Assembly (NCBI GenBank): GCA_963650485.1
Contig: CAVJLN010000011.1
Coordinates: forward strand, 1 to 64,000
Source of the DNA: Suilimivivens sp963650485
GTDB lineage: Bacteria > Bacillota > Clostridia > Lachnospirales > Lachnospiraceae
DNA length: 64,000 nt
Direction of reading: 5' to 3'
The notes below the pieces were generated by a model. That model was not told where the DNA came from. It saw nothing but the letters and a program-made list of their open reading frames with translations, and ran no database searches. Position 1 is the stretch's first letter, and each line of letters opens with the position of its first letter. Shown piece after piece: positions 45,727 to 54,692 of this stretch. A program made the position numbers and the translations under genes.

Positions 45727-47871
45727 TTATTGTACTGCATTCTTTTCCTGCTTCTTTGCTCCGCGATGTCTTCTCGCCTTACGCGCGGCCTCCTTGGCTG
45801 CACTTGCCGGTGTAAAGCCGATACCGGTATGGCAGATCAGCTTATCAAAAATCATAAACATGGACGGCAGCATGAAGATTACGGTAAACATACTGATAAT
45901 CGCACCTCTCGCCATCAGGTTGCAAAGAGAACTGATCATATCAATGTCGGAGTAAATCCCGACACCAAAGGTTGCAGCGAAAAAGCTCAATGCACTGACG
46001 ATGACGGACTGGATCGAGGTACTGTGTGCAATCGTAATGGACTCCTCCTTGCTCTTACCGGAGCTTCGTTCTGCCTTGTATCTGGTCGTCATCAGGATCG
46101 CATAGTCTACGGTAGAACCTAACTGGATGGTACCGATCACGATGGAGGCGATAAACGGCAGTGTTGTATTCGTATAATAAGGAAGACCCATATTAATATA
46201 AATCGCAAATTCAATGACGCCGACCAGAATAACCGGAAGACTCACTGACTTAAATACAAAGAAGATAATTGCAAAAATAATTCCGATGGAAACACCGTTT
46301 ACGGTATTGAAGTCCGTATCTGTAATCTCAATCAGATCCTTGGTACATGGAGCTTCACCAATCAGCATTCCCTTGCTGTCATACTTTTTCAAAATGGTGT
46401 TTAATGTATCGCACTGCTCATTGACCTCATCCGAAGCAACCGCATATTCTGAGGTGATCAGCACCAGCTCATATTCATCACTTTCTACCTCATCAAGCAG
46501 CTCCTGCGGAATGAACTCCTCCGGAATCGTCGAGCCAATGATTTTTTCCAGTCCAAGAACCGCTTTCACGCCCTTGACCTTCTCCATCTCATTCATCATG
46601 GCTTCCTTATCCTTAGCCGAAAGGTTCACATCCATCAGTACCATATGGGTCGCACCCATATCAAAATCGTCGGCCAGCTTGTTATTCGCCTGCACACTCG
46701 CAAGAGTTTCCGGAAGACTGGAATCCAGATTGTAGTAAACACTGGTATGGTTATAACCCCAGATTGCCGGAATCCAGATCAGTACAAACAGGATTGCGAA
46801 CAGGATATAATGCTTCGTCATAAAGGCCGATGTCTTATCAAAACTCGGCATAAACGGCTTATGTCTCGTCTTTTCAATCGCCTTGTCAAAAACAAGAATC
46901 ATGGACGGTAATATGGTCACACAGCAGATCACACCGAAGATAACACCCTTTGCCATAACAAGTCCAAGATCAAGGCCTAAGGTAAAGCTCATAAAGCAAA
47001 GAGCAAGGAATCCTGCAACCGTTGTGGTTGAGCTTCCGATTACGGAGGTAAAGGTCGTTGTAATCGCCTCTGCCATAGCTTCCTTTTTGTCCGGATAGGT
47101 CTGCTGCATTTCCTGATAGCTGTGCCACAGGAAGATCGAGTAGTCCATAGTAACACCAAGCTGCAGAACTGCGGTCAATGCCTGGGTGATGTATGAAATC
47201 TGTCCCAGAAAAATATTTGTTCCCAGGTTATAAATGATGGAAAATCCGATACTCAAAAGGAAAAACAACGGAATCAGTGCACTGTCCATGGTAATAGACA
47301 GGACAATCGTTGAAAGAACGACTGCAATGCAGACATAAATCGGTGTCTCCTTATTGGACAGATCCCTTGTATCCGTAACAATCGCCGACATGCCGCTTAA
47401 GAAGCACTGTTCATTCGAGAGCTTACGGATCTCGGCAACGGCATCCATCGTCTCATCCGCCGACATTCCGGTATCATACATGATGAACATCATGGTGCTG
47501 TCTGTCGATGCATTGTTAAAGGCATCGTAAATTTCATCCGGCAGCATTTCCATCGGAATGCTCAGATCCATGAAGCTGTCATACCATAATACTGATTTCA
47601 CATGATCGACCTGCTCGATCTTTTCCTTCAAAGCAGAAACATCCTTCGCCTGCATGCCCTCCACAATATACATGGAAAAACTTCCCACGCCGAACTGATC
47701 CAGCAGGATATCCTGGCCAACCATGGTCTCAATGTTATCGGGCAGATAGGTTAATACATCATAGTTGATTCTGGTGTTAAAATAGCCGATTGCCGACGGA
47801 ATCAGCAATGCGGTCGCAATAATCAGAATCATAAATCTGCATTTGACTATTCCTTTCGCAAACTTTTTCAT
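45727..47871 (-). CDS. MMPL-family RND transporter
   Basis: 714 residues, twelve helices in the duplicated RND plan with two large extracellular loops (about 30-180 and 385-520). Signature boxes: GVTMDYSIFLWHSY in helix 4 (proton relay Asp) and GSTVDYAILMTTRYKAE in helix 10. Exports lipids or drugs from the membrane using the proton gradient. An AAAGGAGG site precedes the ATG. It is followed by the giant repeat lipoprotein, its likely partner, and is separated from tetR by a terminator. Confidence 0.92.
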   Translation of the reverse strand: MKKFAKGIVKCRFMILIIATALLIPSAIGYFNTRINYDVLTYLPDNIETMVGQDILLDQFGVGSFSMYIVEGMQAKDVSALKEKIEQVDHVKSVLWYDSFMDLSIPMEMLPDEIYDAFNNASTDSTMMFIMYDTGMSADETMDAVAEIRKLSNEQCFLSGMSAIVTDTRDLSNKETPIYVCIAVVLSTIVLSITMDSALIPLFFLLSIGFSIIYNLGTNIFLGQISYITQALTAVLQLGVTMDYSIFLWHSYQEMQQTYPDKKEAMAEAITTTFTSVIGSSTTTVAGFLALCFMSFTLGLDLGLVMAKGVIFGVICCVTILPSMILVFDKAIEKTRHKPFMPSFDKTSAFMTKHYILFAILFVLIWIPAIWGYNHTSVYYNLDSSLPETLASVQANNKLADDFDMGATHMVLMDVNLSAKDKEAMMNEMEKVKGVKAVLGLEKIIGSTIPEEFIPQELLDEVESDEYELVLITSEYAVASDEVNEQCDTLNTILKKYDSKGMLIGEAPCTKDLIEITDTDFNTVNGVSIGIIFAIIFFVFKSVSLPVILVGVIEFAIYINMGLPYYTNTTLPFIASIVIGTIQLGSTVDYAILMTTRYKAERSSGKSKEESITIAHSTSIQSVIVSALSFFAATFGVGIYSDIDMISSLCNLMARGAIISMFTVIFMLPSMFMIFDKLICHTGIGFTPASAAKEAARKARRHRGAKKQEKNAVQ

Positions 47872-47908
47872 AATACCTCCTTTTCAAGGCTTCCCTTGAT
47901 TCTTTTCC

Positions 47909-47933
47909 TAACTGTTCAGTACCTTCACAGTTA
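47909..47933. repeat. Palindromic intergenic element, copy 2
   Basis: A 25-bp element with perfect 7-bp ends TAACTGT / ACAGTTA and an 11-bp centre. It lies 38 bp before the MMPL start codon. Nearly the same as the element at 27717-27740, so probably a dispersed repeat rather than an MMPL-specific operator. Confidence 0.5.
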
Positions 47934-48008
47934 TCATAGTTATTCTTTTTTCTTTTCTATTGGTTATCTTATGGAATAAAAGTTCGAATTGACAGATTCA
48001 ATTTCATG

Positions 48009-48035
48009 GAATTGTTTGTGATAAATATACAATTC
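48009..48035. promoter_or_regulatory. Candidate operator upstream of the MMPL gene
   Basis: Inverted repeat GAATTGT / ACAATTC with 13 bp between, in the 254-bp stretch between the tetR terminator and the MMPL start. It is the best dyad for binding by the neighbouring TetR protein. Confidence 0.35.
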
Positions 48036-48125
48036 TGCGTAGTTCGTATAGACTAACCAGACAGAATTGAAGAAATTGTTTAAGAAAAATATACATTTGT
48101 GTGGATTTGTATAAGAAAGAAAAAA

Positions 48126-48148
48126 GAGCAGACCGAATTCGTCTGCCC
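48126..48148 (-). terminator. Terminator after tetR-like gene
   Basis: On the minus strand, an eight-pair stem GGGCAGAC / GTCTGCTC with a 7-nt loop, then TTTTTTCTTTC. It lies ten bases after the stop codon, so the regulator and the MMPL genes are separate transcripts. Confidence 0.85.
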
Positions 48149-48157
48149 TTATCATTA

Positions 48158-48721
48158 TTATCGCATCTTTGCCAGTATTTCTTCCATTGAGTTGTTGAGA
48201 ATGTAATAATACAGATTCGCAACCTCGGAGGCAGGAAGCACAAGGTCGGATTCCAGCCACCGCTGCAATACATAGCTCATGGACTGTGCATAGTATTCTG
48301 CCAGATATTCACTCGTCATCCAGTTGTGAAGCTTAGCATTCTCTCCAACCTGCTCCTTCATGAACTCATAAAGCAGCTCCTTAATACAATGCTCGATAAT
48401 CACGCGGAAGGAATTCTGCCCTTCCATTTTACATACCTTTTTGTAAAACTCCTTGTCCTTTTCTGCATTCTGAAAAGCCAGTGTAAAGCTCTCTCGGATG
48501 AAGCCTCCCTGGAGCAGCGGCAGAATCGGATCCAGAATTTCTGTCCGGATGATCCATTCCAGTAATTCATATTTATCCTGAAAGTGATTATAAAAGGTCG
48601 GACGGATGACTCCAGCTTTATCCGTAATTTCTTTAATTGTGATTTTCTCTACCGGTATCACAGCCACCAGTTCCTTAAAGCTCTCTGCCAACAGCTTATC
48701 TACCGTTGCCTTCTGCGGCAT
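48158..48721 (-). CDS. TetR-family transcriptional regulator
   Basis: 187 residues. Helix-turn-helix at about 10-55 (ITIKEITDKAGVIRPTFYNHFQDK), then an all-helical domain resembling the DhaS/TetR_C_8 branch. It most likely represses the MMPL transporter and lipoprotein genes downstream, given the family's usual layout. An AGGAGG site precedes the ATG. Confidence 0.9.
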   Translation of the reverse strand: MPQKATVDKLLAESFKELVAVIPVEKITIKEITDKAGVIRPTFYNHFQDKYELLEWIIRTEILDPILPLLQGGFIRESFTLAFQNAEKDKEFYKKVCKMEGQNSFRVIIEHCIKELLYEFMKEQVGENAKLHNWMTSEYLAEYYAQSMSYVLQRWLESDLVLPASEVANLYYYILNNSMEEILAKMR

Positions 48722-48784
48722 GTTGTTCTCCTCCTTTGCTGCTATCCACGATGATTCCTTACAGCATCTGCCCCCTCAGCCGCC

Positions 48785-49015
48785 TCACGGCTGTCCTAAC
48801 TCCTTAAGGCTCTGGATCAGATCAAGATCTGACTGCTGCACTCTGAGATTCGTGGTGACCGCCTCTTCACCCGGCCGCTGGATCGACACCTCAATAATCG
48901 TACCCTCTACGATTTTGTTGGTCAGTACATTCTGTACAAATGCCTCAACCTTCGGATGATTGTTCGTAAATGTGTTCTTTGCCTGCATAAGCTTAAACAT
49001 TGCTGCGGGATTCAT
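48785..49015 (-). CDS. Small conserved protein of unknown function
   Basis: 76 residues, starting MNPAAMFKLMQAKNTFTNNH, with an ideal AGGAGG site. No signal peptide or membrane segment. A beta-hairpin-like middle (GTIIEVSIQRPGEE) and a helical end (DLDLIQSLKELG). I recall similar short proteins in Lachnospiraceae but know of no function. It lies between the DUF5722 gene and tetR on the same strand. Confidence 0.75.
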   Translation of the reverse strand: MNPAAMFKLMQAKNTFTNNHPKVEAFVQNVLTNKIVEGTIIEVSIQRPGEEAVTTNLRVQQSDLDLIQSLKELGQP

Positions 49016-49067
49016 ATCTGTTCCTCCTGATTCTGTTATATTCTGTCTCTTCTATGTGATCCTCGTA

Positions 49068-50543
49068 CTACCGGATGACCTTCGACCAGTCGCTGATGCC
49101 GATATACTGCTTTGCCCAGTCCATATAGGAGGCCTCTTCCTCTGTACCGAAGCTGTTAAAGGCTGCCCAGCCACGCTCAGACAGACGGGAGTCTACGCCA
49201 TCTCCTAAATTATCCAGATAAATGACCTGGGTAATATAAGGATTCTTTTCAAAGGAATAGAAGGCTGCACACAGAGCAGCAACCTGAACATCCTCACCCT
49301 GCGTTGCACTTACACCGAACTCATTGACTATAATATCCCTCACCTGACCGGAACGGTTCCGGTACTCCTGCTTACTCATAAAGTCTGTAACCACGGTTAC
49401 ATTCTGGAAGGTTACCATATGATTATCTGCCACCTGAGAACGACAGTATTCCGGTGTCTCCACCGTTACGCCCGACATATCCCAGAATTTTGCATAAGTA
49501 AGCGGAACGGTATAAGGATGAATGGCAAGACACCAGTCAATATTTCCGGTGCTGCTGATATTGCCGTTAAACTTGATGAGGAAATCCTTTACATCAATAT
49601 AAGAATAATATTCCGGATGACTGGTCGGGCGGTTTCGATCCCAGCACTGGTCAAGGCTCACATAGACATTAGCCTGCGCATTCACACTCTTAATGGCAGT
49701 ATAGCATACGCGGAATGCCTGCGTATACTCCCGTACAAAGGAATTCCAGTCCGTCCAGCTCATGTAATTCCATTTTCTTTCATTCACCTCGTTGCCGATG
49801 ATAAAATCCTGCGCTCTGGAATTGGCCGCATAATTCTGCAGATCCTTTACCAGACCTTCAATTCCCTCGTCATTGGCTGCATTCATCATATAATAGGTAT
49901 GATCCCACGGATGCGGATCCTTCGCTTCATCAGACGCCTTCGGATGCGTTACAACCGTTCCTGACCCAACCAGAATCTGTGCCGTACGGTTGACATGAGT
50001 CACTGGGACATCACCGGTTCCGCTTCCGTTGATAATAATATTGGTCGTTTCAATGCCCTGCGTGGACTTTGCGGGACGCTGCACACGATGGGAAGAGGTC
50101 GCCATCATTTCCGGATTGCTGATATACTGCGGATTGCCGATCATCACCTTCTTACCGCCCTGTAATACCACCAGTGCAAACTTCGCATACAGTCTGCCGT
50201 TCGATGCGGTGGAATCCAGCGGAAAATGTATCACTGTATTCAGGGACTGCTCACAGGACGCAACGGGAGCTGCTTCATCCGGAATGGCATATTCGTAAGT
50301 TTTTAACTGATACAGATAGAACCTTCCATCATCGGAGGCTGGCAGTGAGGTAAAATCTGCCAGATACTCAATCGTCTTGCGGTCAATCAGCTGACAGGCC
50401 TGCGAAGATACACTGCCTTTTCCAGCGGCCTGCACTTCTGTTCCCATGGATGGGGATAAAAACAACACTGCTGCCGTGCATACTGCAAGCAATGCACAGA
50501 TTCCTCTTTTTAATGTGTTCCCTGAAAAGATTGATTTTTTCAC
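49068..50543 (-). CDS. Secreted DUF5722-type protein with a glycosidase-like barrel
   Basis: 491 residues. The start is GTG at 50543 with AAGGAG seven bases before it; a longer ATG form from 50573 would run through that ribosome site. Signal peptide ends near AAAVLFLSP...VQAAG. The rest resembles a TIM-barrel hydrolase: FIIGNEVNERKWNYMSW gives an Asn-Glu pair like clan-A acid/base, and DIIVNEFGVSATQG a second Glu in the nucleophile position. Secreted polysaccharide hydrolysis is plausible but unproven. It follows the MATE gene by 40 bp. Confidence 0.75.
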   Translation of the reverse strand: MKKSIFSGNTLKRGICALLAVCTAAVLFLSPSMGTEVQAAGKGSVSSQACQLIDRKTIEYLADFTSLPASDDGRFYLYQLKTYEYAIPDEAAPVASCEQSLNTVIHFPLDSTASNGRLYAKFALVVLQGGKKVMIGNPQYISNPEMMATSSHRVQRPAKSTQGIETTNIIINGSGTGDVPVTHVNRTAQILVGSGTVVTHPKASDEAKDPHPWDHTYYMMNAANDEGIEGLVKDLQNYAANSRAQDFIIGNEVNERKWNYMSWTDWNSFVREYTQAFRVCYTAIKSVNAQANVYVSLDQCWDRNRPTSHPEYYSYIDVKDFLIKFNGNISSTGNIDWCLAIHPYTVPLTYAKFWDMSGVTVETPEYCRSQVADNHMVTFQNVTVVTDFMSKQEYRNRSGQVRDIIVNEFGVSATQGEDVQVAALCAAFYSFEKNPYITQVIYLDNLGDGVDSRLSERGWAAFNSFGTEEEASYMDWAKQYIGISDWSKVIR

Positions 50544-50583
50544 CTTTTCTCTCCTTTCGCATCCTTTATACATTTTTTATCTT

Positions 50584-51939
50584 TCACCCTTCCCGGTCTG
50601 CCGGCAGCTTCCGGAAGAAACCAACCGTAAACGGAATACAGATCAGAGCGGTGAGTACATCCGCAACTGCCTGTGCATACTGCACTCCGGCAATTCCGAA
50701 AGCATACTGCATCATTAAAATGAGTGGAATAAAGCACAAACCATTCCGTAATGTAGACAGGAAGGTTGCATTCAGCTTATATCCGATGCTCTGGAACATC
50801 ATATTGTTACACACACTGAACGGGACGAAAAACAGTGCCAGACACTGTGCCCGCATCGCCGGAATTCCAATGGCAATAACCTCCGGATCATTCCGGAACC
50901 ACGCCACAACCGTTCCTGCCATAAAAAAGCCCACAAGTGCAAATGCACCCAGCATCACCGTTCCAAAAATCCAGGTAAAGTAAAAACCCTTTCTTACTCT
51001 CGAAAATCTCCCGGCGCCATAGTTAAAGCCTGCAACCGGCTGGAAGCCCTGTCCAATGCCGAGTCCGACACTGAAAATAAACATGCTGATCCGGTTTACA
51101 ATGCTCATGGCGGCAATCGCAGCATCTCCGTAAGCGCCTGCCGTATGATTCAGCACCATCGTGGAAATACTGGCAAGCCCCTGACGCGCCAGACTCGGAA
51201 GCCCTGTAGTCACAATCTCTCCAAGCGTCTTAACTGTAAAGCTGATGTAACGAACCGCAAAGGTTGTCTGTGTCTTTTTCCGCAAAAACATGCTGAGCAG
51301 GATTCCGAAGGAAAGATACTGGCTGATTGCAGTTGCAAGCCCGGCTCCTCCGATTCCCATATGCAGCACACGGATGAAATATGCATCCAGAAAAATATTT
51401 AAAAATCCGCCGCTCGTAAGTCCGATCATGGCAAAAAAAGCCCGCCCCTCGTACCGCAGAATGTTATTCATCACACAGCTGCTCACCATAGCAGGTGCCG
51501 CAAGCAGAATATAAAACGCATATTCCCTTGCAAAAGGGAGAATCGTATCCGTACTTCCAAGCAGCCGCACTAACGGTGTCAGAAAGCACAATCCAAGAAC
51601 CAATACCAGTATACCGGAAATCAATGCAGCGTAAAAGCTCGTTGCCGAATACCGTCTTGCATCCTCTACCTCTTTCGCTCCAAGCCTGCGGCTGATAATA
51701 CTTCCTGCTCCATGCCCGAACATGAAGCCCAGTGCCTGCAGAATTGCCATCAGTCCGAACACGATTCCGGTCGCCCCGCTTGCAGAGGTTCCCAGTGTCC
51801 CGACAAAATAGGTATCGGCCATATTATATAGATTGGTAACCAGCATGCTGATCGTCGTCGGCAGACCAAGCTCCAAAATAAGCTTTTCCACCGGCTGACC
51901 GGTCATGCGGTCATACTGTGACTGCTTTTCCCTGCTCAT
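50584..51939 (-). CDS. MATE-family efflux transporter
   Basis: 451 residues, twelve helices. N-terminal half starts LELGLPTTISMLVTNLYNMADTYFVGTLG, the hallmark of the family; TSASGATGIVFGL and GHGAGSIISRRLGAK follow. Exports cationic compounds with Na+ or H+. It may be co-transcribed with the DUF5722 gene. Confidence 0.92.
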   Translation of the reverse strand: MSREKQSQYDRMTGQPVEKLILELGLPTTISMLVTNLYNMADTYFVGTLGTSASGATGIVFGLMAILQALGFMFGHGAGSIISRRLGAKEVEDARRYSATSFYAALISGILVLVLGLCFLTPLVRLLGSTDTILPFAREYAFYILLAAPAMVSSCVMNNILRYEGRAFFAMIGLTSGGFLNIFLDAYFIRVLHMGIGGAGLATAISQYLSFGILLSMFLRKKTQTTFAVRYISFTVKTLGEIVTTGLPSLARQGLASISTMVLNHTAGAYGDAAIAAMSIVNRISMFIFSVGLGIGQGFQPVAGFNYGAGRFSRVRKGFYFTWIFGTVMLGAFALVGFFMAGTVVAWFRNDPEVIAIGIPAMRAQCLALFFVPFSVCNNMMFQSIGYKLNATFLSTLRNGLCFIPLILMMQYAFGIAGVQYAQAVADVLTALICIPFTVGFFRKLPADREG

Positions 51940-52018
51940 ACTGCCTCACTTTTCTTTCCGTCTGTACTGAAAGCATTACATTCCTTCTATAATATATGTA
52001 CTGCCCGTATTCCTCATT

Positions 52019-52039
52019 CCCGGACAGACCATGTCCGGG
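52019..52039 (-). terminator. Hairpin after the FAD protein gene
   Basis: Eight pairs CCCGGACA / TGTCCGGG with a 5-nt loop, four bases beyond the stop codon. No T run follows, so termination is uncertain. Confidence 0.5.
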
Positions 52040-52042
52040 GCT

Positions 52043-53407
52043 TTACTGCACAATCTGCCTTGCAACGTAAACACCGCTTGCAGACGCATGGGACAGAGAG
52101 TGCGTTACCCCGCTGCCGTCACCGATAATGTATAGTCCCTTATGGCAGCTTTCCAGATTTTCATTGAGCTCCACTTCCATATTATAAAACTTCACCTCAA
52201 CACCATAAAGCAGCGTATCGTCATTGGCCGTACCCGGTGCGATCTTATCGAGAGCATAAATCATTTCGATAATACCATCTAAAATACGCTTCGGAAGTAC
52301 CAGACTTAAATCCCCCGGTGTTGCAGAAAGGGTTGGCTCCACAAGTCCCTCTTCGATTCTCTTCGCGTTACTTCTTCGTCCTCTTACCAGATCCCCGAAA
52401 CGCTGTACAATGACGCCGCCTCCGAGCATATTGGAAAGTCTTGCTATACTTTCACCGTATCCGTTACTGTCCTTGAACGGCTCGGAGAAGTGCTTGGATA
52501 CCAGCAGGGCAAAGTTGGTATTTTCGGTCTGCTTATCGGCACCCTCATAGCTGTGTCCGTTTACGGTAACAATTCCGTTCGTGTTCTCATTTACCACGAT
52601 ACCGTGCGGATTCATACAGAAGGTCCGAACCGCATCCTCAAACTTTTCGGTACGGTACACGATCTTGCTCTCATAAAGCTCATCCGTCAGATGGGAGAAA
52701 ATCACCGCCGGAAGCTCGACACGCACACCGATATCGACACGGTTCGATTTCGTATTGATCTGTAAATCCCGGCAGATCTGTTCCATCCACTTACTTCCGC
52801 TTCGTCCAACGGAAATGATGCATTTATCGGAATAGTAAGAGCCATTTTCACAGACAATCTCATATCCTTCGTCCCTTGTCTTTACCGTCTGAACCGGCGT
52901 ATCAAAGTAGAAATCCACCTTATCCTTAAGCTCTGCATAAAGATTTTCCAAAACAATCAGGTTAATATCTGTTCCCAGATGACGCACGGACGCATCGAGC
53001 AGATTCAGCTTATTCTGCAGACAGATCTTCTTAAACGCCGTGCCGGAGGTCGAATATAGCTTCGTTCCCTCACCGCCAAACTTCATGTTAATGTCATCCA
53101 CATATTTCATCAGCTCAATCGCCTGGCTTCTGCCAATGTATTCGTATAAGGTTCCGCCGAATGCGTTGGTAATATTGTATTTCCCATCGGAAAAAGCGCC
53201 TGCTCCTCCGAAACCGCTCATAATTGAACAACTCTTACAATTAACACAATTTTTTACCTTTACCCCGTCAATCGGACAATGGCGCTTATCCAAAGCATGC
53301 CCTGCTTCAAAAACCGCAATCTTCACATCTTTACTGCGCTGTACCATCTCATATGCCGAAAAAATTCCTCCCGGCCCTGCTCCAATGATGATTACATCGT
53401 ATTTCAT
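52043..53407 (-). CDS. FAD-dependent dehydrogenase-like protein (COG2509 type)
   Basis: 454 residues. FAD site DVIIIGAGPGGIFSAYEM at the N-terminus, a conserved cysteine cluster KNCVNCKSCSIMSGFGGAG near residues 52-70, CIISVGRSGSKW in the middle and a second FAD contact LYIIGDGSGVTHSL at the end. The cysteines follow a C-x2-C-x2-C pattern. The family is widespread in anaerobes; its substrate is unknown. Confidence 0.88.
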   Translation of the reverse strand: MKYDVIIIGAGPGGIFSAYEMVQRSKDVKIAVFEAGHALDKRHCPIDGVKVKNCVNCKSCSIMSGFGGAGAFSDGKYNITNAFGGTLYEYIGRSQAIELMKYVDDINMKFGGEGTKLYSTSGTAFKKICLQNKLNLLDASVRHLGTDINLIVLENLYAELKDKVDFYFDTPVQTVKTRDEGYEIVCENGSYYSDKCIISVGRSGSKWMEQICRDLQINTKSNRVDIGVRVELPAVIFSHLTDELYESKIVYRTEKFEDAVRTFCMNPHGIVVNENTNGIVTVNGHSYEGADKQTENTNFALLVSKHFSEPFKDSNGYGESIARLSNMLGGGVIVQRFGDLVRGRRSNAKRIEEGLVEPTLSATPGDLSLVLPKRILDGIIEMIYALDKIAPGTANDDTLLYGVEVKFYNMEVELNENLESCHKGLYIIGDGSGVTHSLSHASASGVYVARQIVQ

Positions 53408-53426
53408 TCCTGCTTTCCATCCTTTC

Positions 53427-53455
53427 CTTATATATAACTATGCAGTTGTTCTGAA
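53427..53455 (-). promoter_or_regulatory. Possible promoter of the FAD protein gene
   Basis: TTCAGA (53455-53450), 17 bp, TATAAG (53432-53427) on the minus strand, about 20 bp before the start codon at 53407. The -35 box is part of the motif GTAATTATTCAGAAC shared with 61846-61860. Confidence 0.4.
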
Positions 53456-53488
53456 TAATTACATTTGTTCAGAATAAAAGTTTCCTTT

Positions 53489-53737
53489 GCTTCGCAGCCG
53501 CTTGTTTTTTGTTCATTTCAAACTCGCATGCCCGTGCTTCGCACTCCCTGTCGTACTTCGTCCGACGCATGCTCGTTAAAGAGTGCAGAAAAACAAATGT
53601 CTGCTTCGCAGCCGCTTGTTTTTTGTTCATTTCAAACTCGCATGCCCGTGCTTCGCACTCCCTGTCGTACTTCGTCCGACGCATGCTCGTTAAAGAGTGC
53701 AGAAAAACAAATGTCTGCTTCGCAGCCGCTTGTTTTT
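53489..53737. repeat. Tandem 114-bp structured repeat, two full copies and a partial third
   Basis: Units 53489-53602 and 53603-53716 are identical as far as I can read, followed by 21 bp of a third. Each unit holds GCATGC...GCATGC outer arms enclosing two small hairpins (GTGC-TTC-GCAC and GTCG...CGAC), a cloverleaf-like pattern, then a CTGC-TTC-GCAG hairpin with T-rich flank. Located between divergent promoters. ORFs through it on both strands arise only because 114 is a multiple of three. Confidence 0.9.
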
Positions 53738-53751
53738 CTTTGCACTCTTTA
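53691..53751. other. Long hairpin at the end of the 114-bp repeat array
   Basis: Outer arms TAAAGAGTGCA / TGCACTCTTTA pair perfectly, then AAAAACAA / TTGTTTTT, then CTGC / GCAG around a TTC loop. It could be a bidirectional terminator or the end of a structured RNA. Confidence 0.7.
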
Positions 53752-53800
53752 CATTATGGCATAAATTTGAGCGGAACACAATTCCTTATCGACTTCCGAC

Positions 53801-53829
53801 TTGTGAAATGCATGGAAATCAACTATAAT
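53801..53829 (+). promoter_or_regulatory. Promoter of the FRG/sugar ABC operon
   Basis: TTGTGA (53801-53806), 17-bp spacer, TATAAT (53824-53829). Leader of about 93 nt before the ATG at 53929. Confidence 0.7.
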
Positions 53830-53928
53830 CAGACTGATGTGGCTCATTATCGCAGATCAGAACTGTGATTCAGCTTTATTTGTCAGCTATTCAGAGCCAT
53901 TATTTATGATAACAGCGAGGTATTTTTC

Positions 53929-54678
53929 ATGATCATTCAGGAAATTCATACCATGGATGAGCTGCTTCAGTTCGTAAGCAGCTTAAACCAAAAACATGGC
54001 CTGCGGCTCTGGTATCGCGGCGAAGAGAATTCGGAGCTGTCCTTAATTCCCTCGATCCAGCGGAGCCAGAAGCGGATTGATGTGGAACGTTACATTACCA
54101 ATGATTTTTATATCCGGGCAAGGCAGATTATGAAAAATGCCCCGGAAAAGCACAATTACGCCGCCTGGGTTTCCATCATGCAGCACTACGGACTTCCCAC
54201 ACGGATGCTGGACTGGAGTCAGTCACCTCTCATTGCCTCCTTCTTTGCAACCGAAACCTATAAGGTACAGCCAACACTGGATGCCTGCGTATGGGTTCTG
54301 GTTCCGGCCCGTCTCAATGAACGGGAGGGCTTCGGGCACTGCATTTATCCGATCGATGCGGATACCACACAGGAGATGCTGCTGCCAGCCTTCAAGCACA
54401 ATCACCACAATCCTGAGGTTGCCGACCGCATCCTCGCCTGCAGCTCTACCGACAACAACCTGCGTATGTATGCACAACAGTCGAACTTCACCGTACACAA
54501 TTCTCTGCAGAGACTTGAAGACATCTGCGATGAGAATACCTTATATAAGATCATTATTCCATGTGAGCGCAAGAAATACTTCATCGACAGCCTGCGTGTA
54601 TTCGGCATCACGGAGGGATCCATTTATCCGGATCTGGATCACATTTCCAGCGACTTACGCGATTCCTATGGGATATAA
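53929..54678 (+). CDS. FRG-domain protein
   Basis: 249 residues. The FRG signature is complete: LRLWYRGEENSE near residue 26, then MQHYGLPTRMLDWSQSPLIA near residues 83-102. FRG domains are found alone or in fusions, often in defence islands or beside phage genes; their activity is not known. Here the gene is the first of a plus-strand operon and is followed 14 bp later by a sugar importer ATPase gene, which is unusual. The ribosome site is weak. No toxin partner is visible. Confidence 0.85.
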   Translation: MIIQEIHTMDELLQFVSSLNQKHGLRLWYRGEENSELSLIPSIQRSQKRIDVERYITNDFYIRARQIMKNAPEKHNYAAWVSIMQHYGLPTRMLDWSQSPLIASFFATETYKVQPTLDACVWVLVPARLNEREGFGHCIYPIDADTTQEMLLPAFKHNHHNPEVADRILACSSTDNNLRMYAQQSNFTVHNSLQRLEDICDENTLYKIIIPCERKKYFIDSLRVFGITEGSIYPDLDHISSDLRDSYGI

Positions 54679-54692
54679 AAAAGGGGGCACCT

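Noticed and set aside
53489..53737. Possible CRISPR array
   Set aside because: The units are contiguous and contain no unique spacers; no cas gene is present.
53465..53764. Overlapping ORFs on both strands through the 114-bp repeats
   Set aside because: They are open only because the unit is 114 bp; no ribosome site, and the residues reflect hairpin DNA.
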